DNA of 39,053 nucleotides from Candidatus Martarchaeota archaeon (GTDB lineage: Archaea > Micrarchaeota > Micrarchaeia > Micrarchaeales > Micrarchaeaceae). The notes under the pieces were generated by a model. That model was given only the letters and a program-made list of their open reading frames with translations, was not told where the DNA came from and did not search any database. Below are positions 8,093 through 15,552 of this stretch, piece by piece; position 1 is the stretch's first letter, and each line of letters opens with the position of its first letter. The stretch is taken from assembly GCA_023474385.1 (NCBI GenBank), contig JAMCYB010000022.1, forward strand, positions 1-39,053. The letters are read 5' to 3'. Position numbers and translations under genes: made by a program.

Positions 8093-9829
8093 ATGGCTGT
8101 GCTAGGCATAGGGGATTCTCATGATTCAGGCTGCGCCATAATAGGCAAAGGTGCAGCTATAAGTGCTGTCAACGAGGAGCGCTTCACCAAGAACAAGAAC
8201 GAGGTGGGCTTTCCCTACCACTCAATAAGGTATGCGACCCATGGAAGGGTAGATGGCATAGATGCGGTAGCACTTGCGTGGATAGGCGGCAACGCCCTGA
8301 TATCTAGGCTGATTCCATCATGGGACAGGAAGCGCAGGAAGCTGTGGCGCAGGGAGCTCCCAAAGCCGTCAAGGCCAAGCCTTCATCTTGCCAACTTCAT
8401 ATACAAGCTGGTCCAAAACCAGAATCCAAAGGCGCTATGGCGCGCTGCTGGCAACAGTGTCAGTGCAAGCGTAACGAGCAGGCGCCTCGCTGCAATAAAT
8501 CCAGAGCTAGCAGGCAAGAAGGTATATGTAGTGGAGCACCACCTTGCACATGCGGCTGCAGCCTACTTCGGCTCGGGCTTCAAGGAAGCGCTTGTCATAA
8601 CCCTTGACGGCGCTGGAGACGGCCTGAGCGGCACCGTCTCAATAGGCGAGAGAGGAAACATGAACCGCCTCGCCGAATTCAAGGCGAGCACAAGCCTCGG
8701 CATATTCTACGGCGCGGCAACCGTTGCGTGCGACATGCGATATAGCGAGGATGAAGGCAAGCTCATGAGCCTTGCCGCATACTCATACCCAGCAGAGATA
8801 AAGGGCCTTGACTACTTCATAAGATACAACGAGAGGACAAGGCAGCTTGAGAGCAGGCACGGCACCAGAGACGAGTTGCTGCTTGCCGAATACATGAAGG
8901 ATCACGTGCTCTCCAACCATGACAGGGAGTCGTTCGCCTACGCTGTTCAAAGGCATGTTGAGGAGCAGGTCTTGAAGATAGTAAGGCAGTGGGTGGCCGA
9001 AACAGGCATACACAATGTCGCTGTTGGCGGCGGCTTCTTCTCAAATGTTATAACGAACATGCGCATAGAGCATATGCCTGAGGTAAAGAACCTTTTCATA
9101 TTCCCGCACATGGGCGACGGCGGCCTCTCGTATGGATCCGCATCATACATAGACTTCATGCTTAACGGCAAGTTTGGCGGAAAGCAGGTTGAGCATGCAT
9201 ATCTTGGGCCAGAGTACAGCGACGAGGAGATAGGCTCTTATGTGAGACGCATAAGCAGAAGCAGGCTTAGCGTTGAAAGGCTCCAGGATCCTGTTGGCCA
9301 TGCTGCCGATTTGCTCCTTCAAAACAAGATAATATTGTGGTTCCAGGGCAGGATGGAATACGGTCCCAGGGCTCTCGGCAACAGGAGCGTTCTTGCACTG
9401 CCAGACGATCCAGAGGCGAGGAACAAGATAAACATCATAATAAAGAAGCGCCCATACTATCAGCCTTTTGCAAGCACCGTGCTTGAAGAGGACGCCAAGA
9501 AGATATTCGAAGACTATGTCGCGCCAAACAGGTTCATGACAAGCGCCAATACCGTGAAGCAGGAGCACAGGCAGTACATGGTGGCTGCTTCCCACGTAGA
9601 TCACACCACAAGGCCCCAGGTTCTCGGCACGGAGAACAGGCAATACAGGCAGCTCATTGAAAAAGTAAGGAAGCAAACCGGCGTAGGCGCAATACTTAAC
9701 ACGAGCTTCAACAAGCATGGCAAGCCTATTGTCATGAGCCCGGAAGACGCCATATGGACATTGGAGAACACTGGCGCTGACACGCTCATAATGGGAAACT
9801 ATCTCATTGAAAAAAAGAAGCAGCAATAA
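8093..9829 (+). CDS. NodU/CmcH-type carbamoyltransferase, left copy
   Basis: This 578-residue protein is an ATP-dependent carbamoyltransferase of the NodU family, which uses carbamoyl phosphate to carbamoylate a hydroxyl group. The N-terminal TsaD/Kae1-like domain shows the metal-binding EHHLAHAAAAYF near 145 and LDGAGDGLSG near 170. The C-terminal domain shows GRMEYGPRALGNRS near 420, RPYYQPFAS near 460, TTRPQ and LNTSFNKHGKPIVMSPEDA near 540. The acceptor is unknown: in bacteria relatives act on Nod factors or antibiotics, so here it could be a glycan, lipid or modified base. It is translationally linked to MEMO. The right copy at 15553-17292 is about 70 percent identical by eye. Confidence 0.93.
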   Translation: MAVLGIGDSHDSGCAIIGKGAAISAVNEERFTKNKNEVGFPYHSIRYATHGRVDGIDAVALAWIGGNALISRLIPSWDRKRRKLWRRELPKPSRPSLHLANFIYKLVQNQNPKALWRAAGNSVSASVTSRRLAAINPELAGKKVYVVEHHLAHAAAAYFGSGFKEALVITLDGAGDGLSGTVSIGERGNMNRLAEFKASTSLGIFYGAATVACDMRYSEDEGKLMSLAAYSYPAEIKGLDYFIRYNERTRQLESRHGTRDELLLAEYMKDHVLSNHDRESFAYAVQRHVEEQVLKIVRQWVAETGIHNVAVGGGFFSNVITNMRIEHMPEVKNLFIFPHMGDGGLSYGSASYIDFMLNGKFGGKQVEHAYLGPEYSDEEIGSYVRRISRSRLSVERLQDPVGHAADLLLQNKIILWFQGRMEYGPRALGNRSVLALPDDPEARNKINIIIKKRPYYQPFASTVLEEDAKKIFEDYVAPNRFMTSANTVKQEHRQYMVAASHVDHTTRPQVLGTENRQYRQLIEKVRKQTGVGAILNTSFNKHGKPIVMSPEDAIWTLENTGADTLIMGNYLIEKKKQQ

Positions 9830-9870
9830 ATTGTTTGCCCTGCATATCAATCTGCCCGCATGGTGGTATA

Positions 9871-10560
9871 TTGAAACTAGGAATAGGAAGCATATTCAAA
9901 AGAGAAAAGCCTGCGAACACCGAAATAACCACTGTAAACCTTAAGTGGCACGGCGAAACGCATCACGCGCCAGGCATGAAGACAAGCAACCGCATATTCG
10001 ACATGGTGATACCTTTCCACAACAGGCAGGAAGGCACCGACATGCTGCAGCACATACTCAAGAGCACCGTGCTTGAAGACATGACAGTGCAAAGCGTAAG
10101 CGTTGAGGCTCCTTTCAAGCTTGTCAACGTTGAGCCGAAGCTGCCGGCAACTATAAAATATGGGGATAAGATAGAATTCAAGCTGGCCATAGAGGCGCCG
10201 CCTTACAGCTTCAAGGGCCCGCTCGAGGTATCATTTACTGAGAACGAGCCTGATAAGGTGCGCGTAGAGATAAATAGAATAGTGCTTGTGCGCAATTCGA
10301 AAAAGGTCCCGATACCAAGCACCGAAATGGCAATGAACATAAGGAAGAGCCAGGCCTTCAGGGTGAACGTGCAGCTCTACAAGATCCTCTCTCTTGGCGA
10401 CAAGGTAAGCAGCATAAGCGTCAACGTTCCGTTCAAGTTTGTCAGCAGCATACCCGAGCCGCCCTTCACAATAGACAACAGGAATTCTTTTGTAGCCACT
10501 ATATTCATACAGGCTCCGGAAATCGGCTACGGCGGTCCTCTTGAGATAGAGCTCAAGTAG
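9871..10560 (+). CDS. Unknown protein with two beta-sandwich-like repeats
   Basis: No family is recognised. I chose the TTG at 9871, preceded by a GGTGG ribosome site, giving 229 residues; a longer frame from the TTG at 9835 has no ribosome site. After a basic N-terminus the protein contains two similar halves: SVEAPFKLVNVEPKLP followed by IEAPPYSFKGPLEVSF, and SVNVPFKFVSSIPEPP followed by IQAPEIGYGGPLEIEL. Alternating hydrophobic residues suggest Ig- or arrestin-like beta-sandwiches. There is no signal peptide and no membrane segment, so it is probably cytosolic. It follows the carbamoyltransferase by 41 nt in the same direction and could be co-transcribed. It is absent from the right block. 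Confidence 0.65.
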   Translation: MKLGIGSIFKREKPANTEITTVNLKWHGETHHAPGMKTSNRIFDMVIPFHNRQEGTDMLQHILKSTVLEDMTVQSVSVEAPFKLVNVEPKLPATIKYGDKIEFKLAIEAPPYSFKGPLEVSFTENEPDKVRVEINRIVLVRNSKKVPIPSTEMAMNIRKSQAFRVNVQLYKILSLGDKVSSISVNVPFKFVSSIPEPPFTIDNRNSFVATIFIQAPEIGYGGPLEIELK

Positions 10561-10568
10561 CTAGCGCG

Positions 10569-11522
10569 CTATTTCTTGAGCGCAAGGCTCGCCAGCATTG
10601 CTTCTATCTGTATGCGCTCGTTTGCGCCTTCTACAATCCTGAAGTTGCATTCTGCTATCTCCTTTACCACTTCCAGCTTCTGCCTTTCTTCAATGTTGAG
10701 GTTCTGCACCTCGCGGTAGCTCTGCGTGAGTATGTCTTCGGCGCTCATGCCCAGCTTAAGCATAAGGTTGTCTAGCTCCTCCCTTGCGTGAAGAAAATCA
10801 CCTCCCATCGCGTATTTAAGCATGGATATGATCTCCTTTGGCCTTGCCCGAGCGGCAACATCATAAATACTGCTCTCCGTTATCTTCTTGCTCTGCATTG
10901 CGGCGCTTTGCAATATGTTAGTGAGCTTCCTAAGGTCGCCGTCGCTCACATAAATAAGCGCCTCAACAACCTTGTCGTCGAGATCAAGATCCTCGCCCTT
11001 TTCAATCCTCTTTATGTACTCCTTCATCTCGCTCTCGCTCAACGGCTTGAACCTGAATACAACGCACCTGCTCTGTATGGGCTCTATGATCTTGCTCGCA
11101 TAATTGGCGCTAAGCACAAAGCGCGTCTCTGCAGCATATTTCTCCATTGTTCTCCTGAGCGCGTGCTGCGCGTCAGCGGTCAGCGCGTCTGCTTCGTCAA
11201 GGAATATTATCTTTGTGGGTATGTCTCCGATCGCAATAGTCTTTGCGAACTCCTTCACGGAGCCGCGTATAACGTCTATGCCGCGCTCGTCGCTCGCGTT
11301 CATCTCCTTGAACGAGCTCGACATGTTGCCGTTGTAAAGGTCTCTTGCCATCGCTATCGCGCATGCGGTCTTCCCGACGCCTGGCCCCCCTGCAAATATC
11401 ATATTAGGGAAGTTCTTGCGCTCCACGAACGACTTCAGCCTTTCCACTATTATCTTCTGGCCTATGACCTCGCTGAGCGACTTCGGCCTGTATTTTTCAG
11501 TCCACGGCAGATCTATATTCAT
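10569..11522 (-). CDS. rfcS: Replication factor C small subunit
   Basis: This is the AAA+ subunit of the clamp loader that opens the PCNA ring onto primed DNA. At 317 residues it has the usual length. Visible are the N-terminal LPWTEKYRPKSL, Walker A GGPGVGKT near residue 45, Walker B IIFLDEADAL near 110, the sensor region with the SRC motif (QSRCVVFRF) near 150, and the C-terminal collar. I chose the ATG at 11522, which gives the standard N-terminus. A TATA element at 11559-11569 lies 24 nt from an in-frame ATG at 11540, so a leaderless form with six more residues is equally possible. The large subunit is not in the window. Confidence 0.94.
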   Translation of the reverse strand: MNIDLPWTEKYRPKSLSEVIGQKIIVERLKSFVERKNFPNMIFAGGPGVGKTACAIAMARDLYNGNMSSSFKEMNASDERGIDVIRGSVKEFAKTIAIGDIPTKIIFLDEADALTADAQHALRRTMEKYAAETRFVLSANYASKIIEPIQSRCVVFRFKPLSESEMKEYIKRIEKGEDLDLDDKVVEALIYVSDGDLRKLTNILQSAAMQSKKITESSIYDVAARARPKEIISMLKYAMGGDFLHAREELDNLMLKLGMSAEDILTQSYREVQNLNIEERQKLEVVKEIAECNFRIVEGANERIQIEAMLASLALKK

Positions 11523-11557
11523 AAAACCACAAGAAGGCATTACAACTTTTCTGTGAA

Positions 11558-11570
11558 AATATTTATATGC
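11558..11570 (-). promoter_or_regulatory. TATA-box promoter of rfcS
   Basis: The minus strand reads GCATATAAATATTTT, a strong archaeal TATA element. It is 24 nt from the in-frame ATG at 11540 and 42 nt from the ATG at 11522. Confidence 0.5.
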
Positions 11571-11686
11571 TTGCGTGCCAATCAACATAGTGCGCATTGC
11601 GTGTCATCTTAAGCAAAGCAGTGCCTGATAGAGTGCGTCAAGCAGGAAAAAGATAAAAGCATATTATACTGTTGTGGAATGGTCGC

Positions 11687-13648
11687 ATGTCAAATTGCAA
11701 GCGTGGAAAATCGATAGGGTTCAGCCTAGGCAATATGGATCAATCAATAGACCCGTTCGACGACTTCTACATGTATGCATGCGGCTGCTGGCTCAAGACC
11801 CACAAGCTGCCTAAGGACAAGTCATCGCTGGATTCGTTTTACGAACTTTACGACAAAAACCTTGCAAAGCTCAAAGCCATTGTTGAATCTTGTGCAAAGA
11901 CAAGGAGCCGCGATGTGACAAGAAGCATTGTAGGAACTTTCTATGCTTCATATATGGACACAAAGTTGCTAGAAAAGCTGAAGTTTGCCCCAATAAGGCC
12001 CATCATGGAAATCGTAGACTCGGTGCAAAGCAGCGGCGAGCTCAGCGCTGTAATGGCAAAGCTTTACAGGCTCGGCGTTTCCACATTTTTTGATATATTT
12101 TCGGAAAGCGATAAAAGGAAAAGTGATGTTTACGCGCTCTACATATGGCAGGCAGGCATAAACCTTCCGGAGAAAAGCTATTACTTTGAGAAGAGGTTTG
12201 CAAGCCTTAGGCGTAATTATGCAAATCATATCGCCGCAATGTTCTCCCTTTATGGCATGGGTTTAAGCGAAGCTCGGAGCATGGCAAATGCAGTTGTGCG
12301 CATAGAGACACGGCTTGCTAGGGCCAGCAGAGGCAGCGCAGAGGAGCGAGACGAGCTGAAGAGTTACAACAAGCTGAGTGCAAGCAAGCTTGCAAAACGA
12401 TACAAAGGCGTTGGCATAACCCGCTTCATCAATGGGCTTGGCATAAAAAGCCTTGATTATGCAGTTGTTGGCCAGCCTGAATACCTCGATGCAATAGGCT
12501 CTGTTGTTTCGGAAGCAGGGCTTGACAGCATCAAGGCATACCTAAAGTGGTGCATCATCAATGAGTATGCGCCATTGCTGCACAAGGCAGCTCAAGATGA
12601 GCATTTCAGGTTTTACGGCAAAACGCTTTCGGGGCAGCTTAAAAACAAGCAAAGATGGGAGCGCGGCGTAAACCATATAATTCGCATGCTGGGGGAAGCT
12701 CTGGGCAGCATCTACGTCAAGGAGTACTTTGCGGAAAGCGCTAAGAAGGAGGCTGAAGCCCTAGTCAAAGACATAAAAGAGGCATTCAGGAAAAGATTAA
12801 TCAATAACGCGTGGATGAGCCCAAGCACAAAGAAAGCAGCAATCGAAAAGCTCGATGCCATGAATGCTAAAGTTGGCTATCCGAAGCGCTTCAGGGACTA
12901 TTCAAGCCTGCATCTTGACAGGCATGATCTTGTAGGCAACGTGATAAAAGCCTACCAGTTCGAGCTTGACAGGCAGATTAGGCGCATAGGCAAGAATGTT
13001 GACAAGGAAGAATGGTATATGCCTGTAAGCGAGGTAGACGCTTACAATGATACATCGCGCAACGAGATAGTGGTGCCTGCTGGCATACTGCAACCTCCGT
13101 TTTTCGATGCCAATGCAGATCTTGCCGTGAATTTTGGCAGCATAGGCGGCGTTCTTGGGCACGAGATGACCCATGGCTTTGACGACCAAGGGCGGCTTTT
13201 CGACAAGCATGGCAACATGAAGAACCAATGGTCGAAAGGCGACACGAGGCGCTTTGCCATCAGGGCCGGCAAGATTGCCAAGCTCTATAGCTCGATATCT
13301 GTGCTTCCGGGCATAAAGATAAACGGCAAGCTTACCATGGGCGAAAATATTGCAGATTTGGGAGGCATAAGCATAGCATACGATGCGCTCAAGGTTCACG
13401 GCTCTATGGGCAAAAAAGTTGAAGGTTTTACAGAAGAGCAGCGCTTCTTCATAGCGTGGTCGCAGATATGGAAGGACATAACCGCAAAAGAAAGCCGTGA
13501 ATTGCTGGCATATGCTGATCCACACTCGCCAGCGCCGGTGCGCGCCCTTGTGCCTGTAGTAAGCCATCCACATTTTGTCAAAGCCTTCAAGCAGCTTAGC
13601 AAGCTTGAGGAGCCAAAACAGCAATATGAGAATGCGAACCTTTGGTAA
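11687..13648 (+). CDS. M13 family (PepO/neprilysin-like) metallopeptidase
   Basis: This 653-residue protein is a zinc endopeptidase of the M13 family, and the length is typical. The N-terminal motif SIDPFDDFYMYACGCWL is standard for the family. The catalytic part has VDAYNDTSRNEIVVPAGILQPPFFD near 460, the zinc helix GHEMTH near 500, and the third ligand in GENIADLGG near 560. The C-terminus ends in NANLW, where the family usually has a CxxW ending. There is no signal peptide or membrane anchor, so it should be cytosolic like some bacterial PepO enzymes. I chose the ATG at 11687 behind GGAATGG; an upstream TTG at 11672 adds five residues. M13 peptidases are mainly bacterial and animal, so acquisition from bacteria is plausible. 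Confidence 0.92.
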   Translation: MSNCKRGKSIGFSLGNMDQSIDPFDDFYMYACGCWLKTHKLPKDKSSLDSFYELYDKNLAKLKAIVESCAKTRSRDVTRSIVGTFYASYMDTKLLEKLKFAPIRPIMEIVDSVQSSGELSAVMAKLYRLGVSTFFDIFSESDKRKSDVYALYIWQAGINLPEKSYYFEKRFASLRRNYANHIAAMFSLYGMGLSEARSMANAVVRIETRLARASRGSAEERDELKSYNKLSASKLAKRYKGVGITRFINGLGIKSLDYAVVGQPEYLDAIGSVVSEAGLDSIKAYLKWCIINEYAPLLHKAAQDEHFRFYGKTLSGQLKNKQRWERGVNHIIRMLGEALGSIYVKEYFAESAKKEAEALVKDIKEAFRKRLINNAWMSPSTKKAAIEKLDAMNAKVGYPKRFRDYSSLHLDRHDLVGNVIKAYQFELDRQIRRIGKNVDKEEWYMPVSEVDAYNDTSRNEIVVPAGILQPPFFDANADLAVNFGSIGGVLGHEMTHGFDDQGRLFDKHGNMKNQWSKGDTRRFAIRAGKIAKLYSSISVLPGIKINGKLTMGENIADLGGISIAYDALKVHGSMGKKVEGFTEEQRFFIAWSQIWKDITAKESRELLAYADPHSPAPVRALVPVVSHPHFVKAFKQLSKLEEPKQQYENANLW

Positions 13649-13700
13649 GCGAAGCAAAAGATATAAAGCAGTTGCAGCATAAATCTACAAATGCCAAAAG

Positions 13701-13773
13701 GGGGAGCTACGCTAACCTGGCAGACTGCAAGCCTTGGGCGCTTGCTATAGGAGTTCAAATCTCCTGCTCCCCA
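13701..13773 (+). tRNA. tRNA-Pro (TGG)
   Basis: The acceptor stem pairs GGGGAGC with GCTCCCC, with discriminator A. The anticodon stem pairs CAAGC with GCTTG around the loop CTTGGGC, giving anticodon TGG and G37, typical for proline. The T-stem is AGGAG/CTCCT with loop TTCAAAT, and the variable loop has four bases. The D-stem is weak (one G-C and one G-T pair), but A14, A15, G18 and G19 are in place. No intron and no encoded CCA. It lies just after the M13 peptidase, at the edge of the AT-rich stretch. Confidence 0.87.
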
Positions 13774-13858
13774 TTTTATGCTTGGGGGGTTATATATAAC
13801 GACCACACTTTGCACCCCCTATTTTATCATCGTAGCCTAAATCTGTCGTTGATAAATT

Positions 13859-13907
13859 CCGTATCTTTTAAAGGCAGGATTATAACATAGTTTTAACATA
13901 GATACGG
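13859..13907. repeat. Inverted repeat with internal direct repeat
   Basis: CCGTATC at 13859-13865 pairs with GATACGG at 13901-13907. Inside the loop the octamer TAACATAG occurs twice, at 13883-13890 and 13894-13901. It sits between tRNA-Pro and the end of a convergent gene. It could be a terminator, a protein-binding site or part of an element end. Confidence 0.4.
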
Positions 13908-13935
13908 GCTAAGAAGGAGAGGGACTGCACGACTC

Positions 13936-14262
13936 TTACACAACTTTATTCAACCTGAGTAATGTTTTCCTTTTGAACCTGATATGTTTGCCCTCTCTCA
14001 CTTTCATCTTTAGATAACGCAAGTTTCTTTTAGAAATACCTGCCTGTTTTGCTTGTTTTATTGTCATGTTATTAATAACACCAGTTATCTTTTGCTCAGT
14101 TTTGTTATCATAGATAACGTAATCATTATCGGAAACACCGATAACTTCGCTTTCTTCAATGTTATTCAATTCTTTGCCTATGTGTTCTATCTCTCCGATA
14201 TCAATTTGTTTCCTTCTTAGCTCTCCTATATCTCCATCGTACTTGTTATCATTATGGTCCAT
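13936..14262 (-). CDS. Small unknown protein with a basic C-terminal helix-turn-helix-like part
   Basis: This 108-residue protein has an acidic N-terminal half and a strongly basic C-terminal half. The segment MTIKQAKQAGISKRNLRYLK at about 67-86 looks like a helix-turn-helix, followed by a Lys/Arg-rich tail. No family is recognised. The base composition is distinctly more AT-rich than in the flanking blocks, and it lies beside tRNA-Pro. Together these suggest a gene brought in by a mobile element, perhaps a DNA-binding regulator. No clear TATA box or ribosome site was seen upstream of the ATG at 14262. Confidence 0.55.
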   Translation of the reverse strand: MDHNDNKYDGDIGELRRKQIDIGEIEHIGKELNNIEESEVIGVSDNDYVIYDNKTEQKITGVINNMTIKQAKQAGISKRNLRYLKMKVREGKHIRFKRKTLLRLNKVV

Positions 14263-14309
14263 GTAGCTAAAGAGGAATTCTGACTAAGGGGGGTTTTACG
14301 ATGGAAAAC

Positions 14310-14394
14310 GGCCAAAAATCAGGTCAAAAGAAGGCATTTTACTCCCTACGATGAGGTTTTTGCCTTTACTTTACTACTAGACCTGTTTTTGGTC
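14310..14394. repeat. Nested inverted repeats in the AT-rich centre
   Basis: An outer imperfect repeat pairs GGCCAAAAATCAGGTC (14310-14325) with GACCTGTTTTTGGTC (14380-14394). Nested inside, AAGGCA (14331-14336) pairs with TGCCTT (14361-14366). Transcribed, this forms a long stem-loop; as DNA it could be a cruciform or a pair of element ends. It occupies most of the 168-bp gap between the two unknown minus-strand genes. Confidence 0.5.
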
Positions 14395-14430
14395 TAAAAC
14401 TAGCGTTCCATGTTTATGATAATATATGTA

Positions 14431-14895
14431 TCAAATACCTAATTGCTTATCCAATGGAGGATTTGAGAAATAGGCTCTTACTTTAAAGCCACTTGCACTG
14501 AGTTCTATCATTTCGAAGTTTTTGCGCTCAAGCAGCTTGAATTCTGGTTTAGTTAAGTATGCTGCTTTGAATGCCTCATAATTAGGAACTGTGAAATCTG
14601 CATCACCTCTTTCTGGTCTAGTCTGGTCTGGTATGCGGATTTTGAGCAATTTTAGTTTTCCTGATATTGTATCAATCGGTTTGATTTGAAAAAGCGGGCC
14701 AGTTGGCGTGTTATCCACTACTTTACCAATTTTGCTAGCCACTTCAATTAGTTCATTATATTCACTTTGGCTATGAGAGAATATTGCAGAATAGTTGACT
14801 AACGCAGTTTGCTCCTGCGTATACTTATCTTTCAATTCTTTTGCTTGTCTTACGATCTCTTTTATTAAGGCCCCTAATTCGACGGCTTCCATCAT
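14431..14895 (-). CDS. Unknown protein, possibly a conserved archaeal accessory family
   Basis: This 154-residue protein has a helical N-terminal half with coiled-coil character (residues about 5-60). The C-terminal half is rich in motifs that look conserved: TPTGPLFQIKPID near 85, RIPDQTRPERGDADFTVPNY near 105, and a final segment with VRAYFSNPP. I do not know its function. It has no membrane segment. The gene is AT-rich, like its neighbours in the central stretch. A TATA-like TTTTTATAG on the minus strand near 14914-14922 lies about 25 nt upstream of the start, indicating a leaderless message. The ATG at 14892 directly after the first is an alternative start. Confidence 0.6.
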   Translation of the reverse strand: MMEAVELGALIKEIVRQAKELKDKYTQEQTALVNYSAIFSHSQSEYNELIEVASKIGKVVDNTPTGPLFQIKPIDTISGKLKLLKIRIPDQTRPERGDADFTVPNYEAFKAAYLTKPEFKLLERKNFEMIELSASGFKVRAYFSNPPLDKQLGI

Positions 14896-15187
14896 TGAGT
14901 TTGTGCAATCAGCTATAAAAACATATAGTATTTGGCTATTGTTGACCGGAAAGTCTGTTTTTGTAAGGTAGTCTATCTTCTAGCCTTAGTAATCTGAGTT
15001 TTATTCGTTTATTGATTTGTTTTTGTTTAGACCTTACCGCTTGTATCGCTACCTTTGACCTATCAAATCCATAAACGTCAGAACCATTTTTGCAAGGCCA
15101 GAAAAATATAAATATATAATAACGTCCAGTAGTAGCTGGTGCCTCATATAAATTAAGATGTGGTAACGATCAAATGGTTGATATGGT
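14896..15187. other. AT-rich intergenic stretch with a hairpin and two TATA elements
   Basis: This 292-bp gap separates two divergent unknown genes. It contains an inverted repeat, GTAAGGT (14963-14969) and ACCTTAC (15031-15037). It also contains TATA-like sequences at 15103-15119 and 15146-15153 that can serve the plus-strand gene starting at 15188. No open frame with a credible start was seen. Confidence 0.45.
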
Positions 15188-15541
15188 ATGGGTATTACGA
15201 TTGCAAGGACTCAGGAAATATCCGTGTTGCTGAATCGGCACACGTTGCAAAGGCTTAACGAACGCTTGTTTCATGACAATAAGTTTGAGGAATTCAGCGT
15301 AAAGCTGAACGGCATCGGCAAAGGCGTACTCACAAAAAAGGAAGATGAAACAGACACCTACTACCTCACGCTCTACAGCTTGCCGCCCAATTTCATCTTT
15401 ATCATTAGAAAATCCGGCTATGGAGCGAACAAAGAACGTAATAATACCTACATTGCCTCTACCGTAGAATGGGTTTTCAGGCCGGTTAGCAGTGGCAGGG
15501 AGGTAAACGCGCACTTCATGTCTGAGGGATCAGCGGAATGA
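15188..15541 (+). CDS. Unknown 117-residue protein
   Basis: No family is recognised. The N-terminal segment has LLNRHTLQRLNERLFHD, in the style of the His/Arg helix seen in some small RNA-cutting toxins, but the rest does not let me assign it. The remainder predicts beta strands (YYLTLYSLPPNFIFIIR), and there is no membrane segment. The ATG follows a GGTTGAT ribosome-like site, and a TATA element at 15146-15153 is about 38 nt upstream. It ends 11 nt from the convergent right-copy carbamoyltransferase and marks the right boundary of the AT-rich centre. Confidence 0.5.
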   Translation: MGITIARTQEISVLLNRHTLQRLNERLFHDNKFEEFSVKLNGIGKGVLTKKEDETDTYYLTLYSLPPNFIFIIRKSGYGANKERNNTYIASTVEWVFRPVSSGREVNAHFMSEGSAE

Positions 15542-15552
15542 CGGGCCAGCGC

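Larger units (their letters stand above)
1061..9829 (+). repeat. Left arm of a diverged inverted gene-block duplication
   Basis: The left arm contains MBL nuclease (-), trxB (+), dinB (-), MEMO (+) and carbamoyltransferase (+). The right arm at 15553-21335 contains the same five genes in reverse order with every strand flipped. The left arm also carries four genes absent from the right arm: deaminase-YunG, fni, the short isomerase-like ORF and the Cys-rich membrane protein. Similarity is at protein level, about 50-70 percent by eye. Confidence 0.9.

Noticed and set aside
9143..9850. Minus-strand frame of 235 codons
   Set aside because: Antisense to the carbamoyltransferase; no recognisable motif.
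10788..11612. Plus-strand frame of 274 codons
   Set aside because: Antisense to rfcS, which is certain. The product looks like a composition shadow.
12902..13657. Minus-strand frame of 251 codons
   Set aside because: Antisense to the catalytic part of the M13 peptidase.
13701..15541. tRNA-Pro as an attachment site with a repeated 3' end
   Set aside because: I searched the AT-rich centre by eye for a second copy of the tRNA 3' end and found none, so no attachment pair is claimed.
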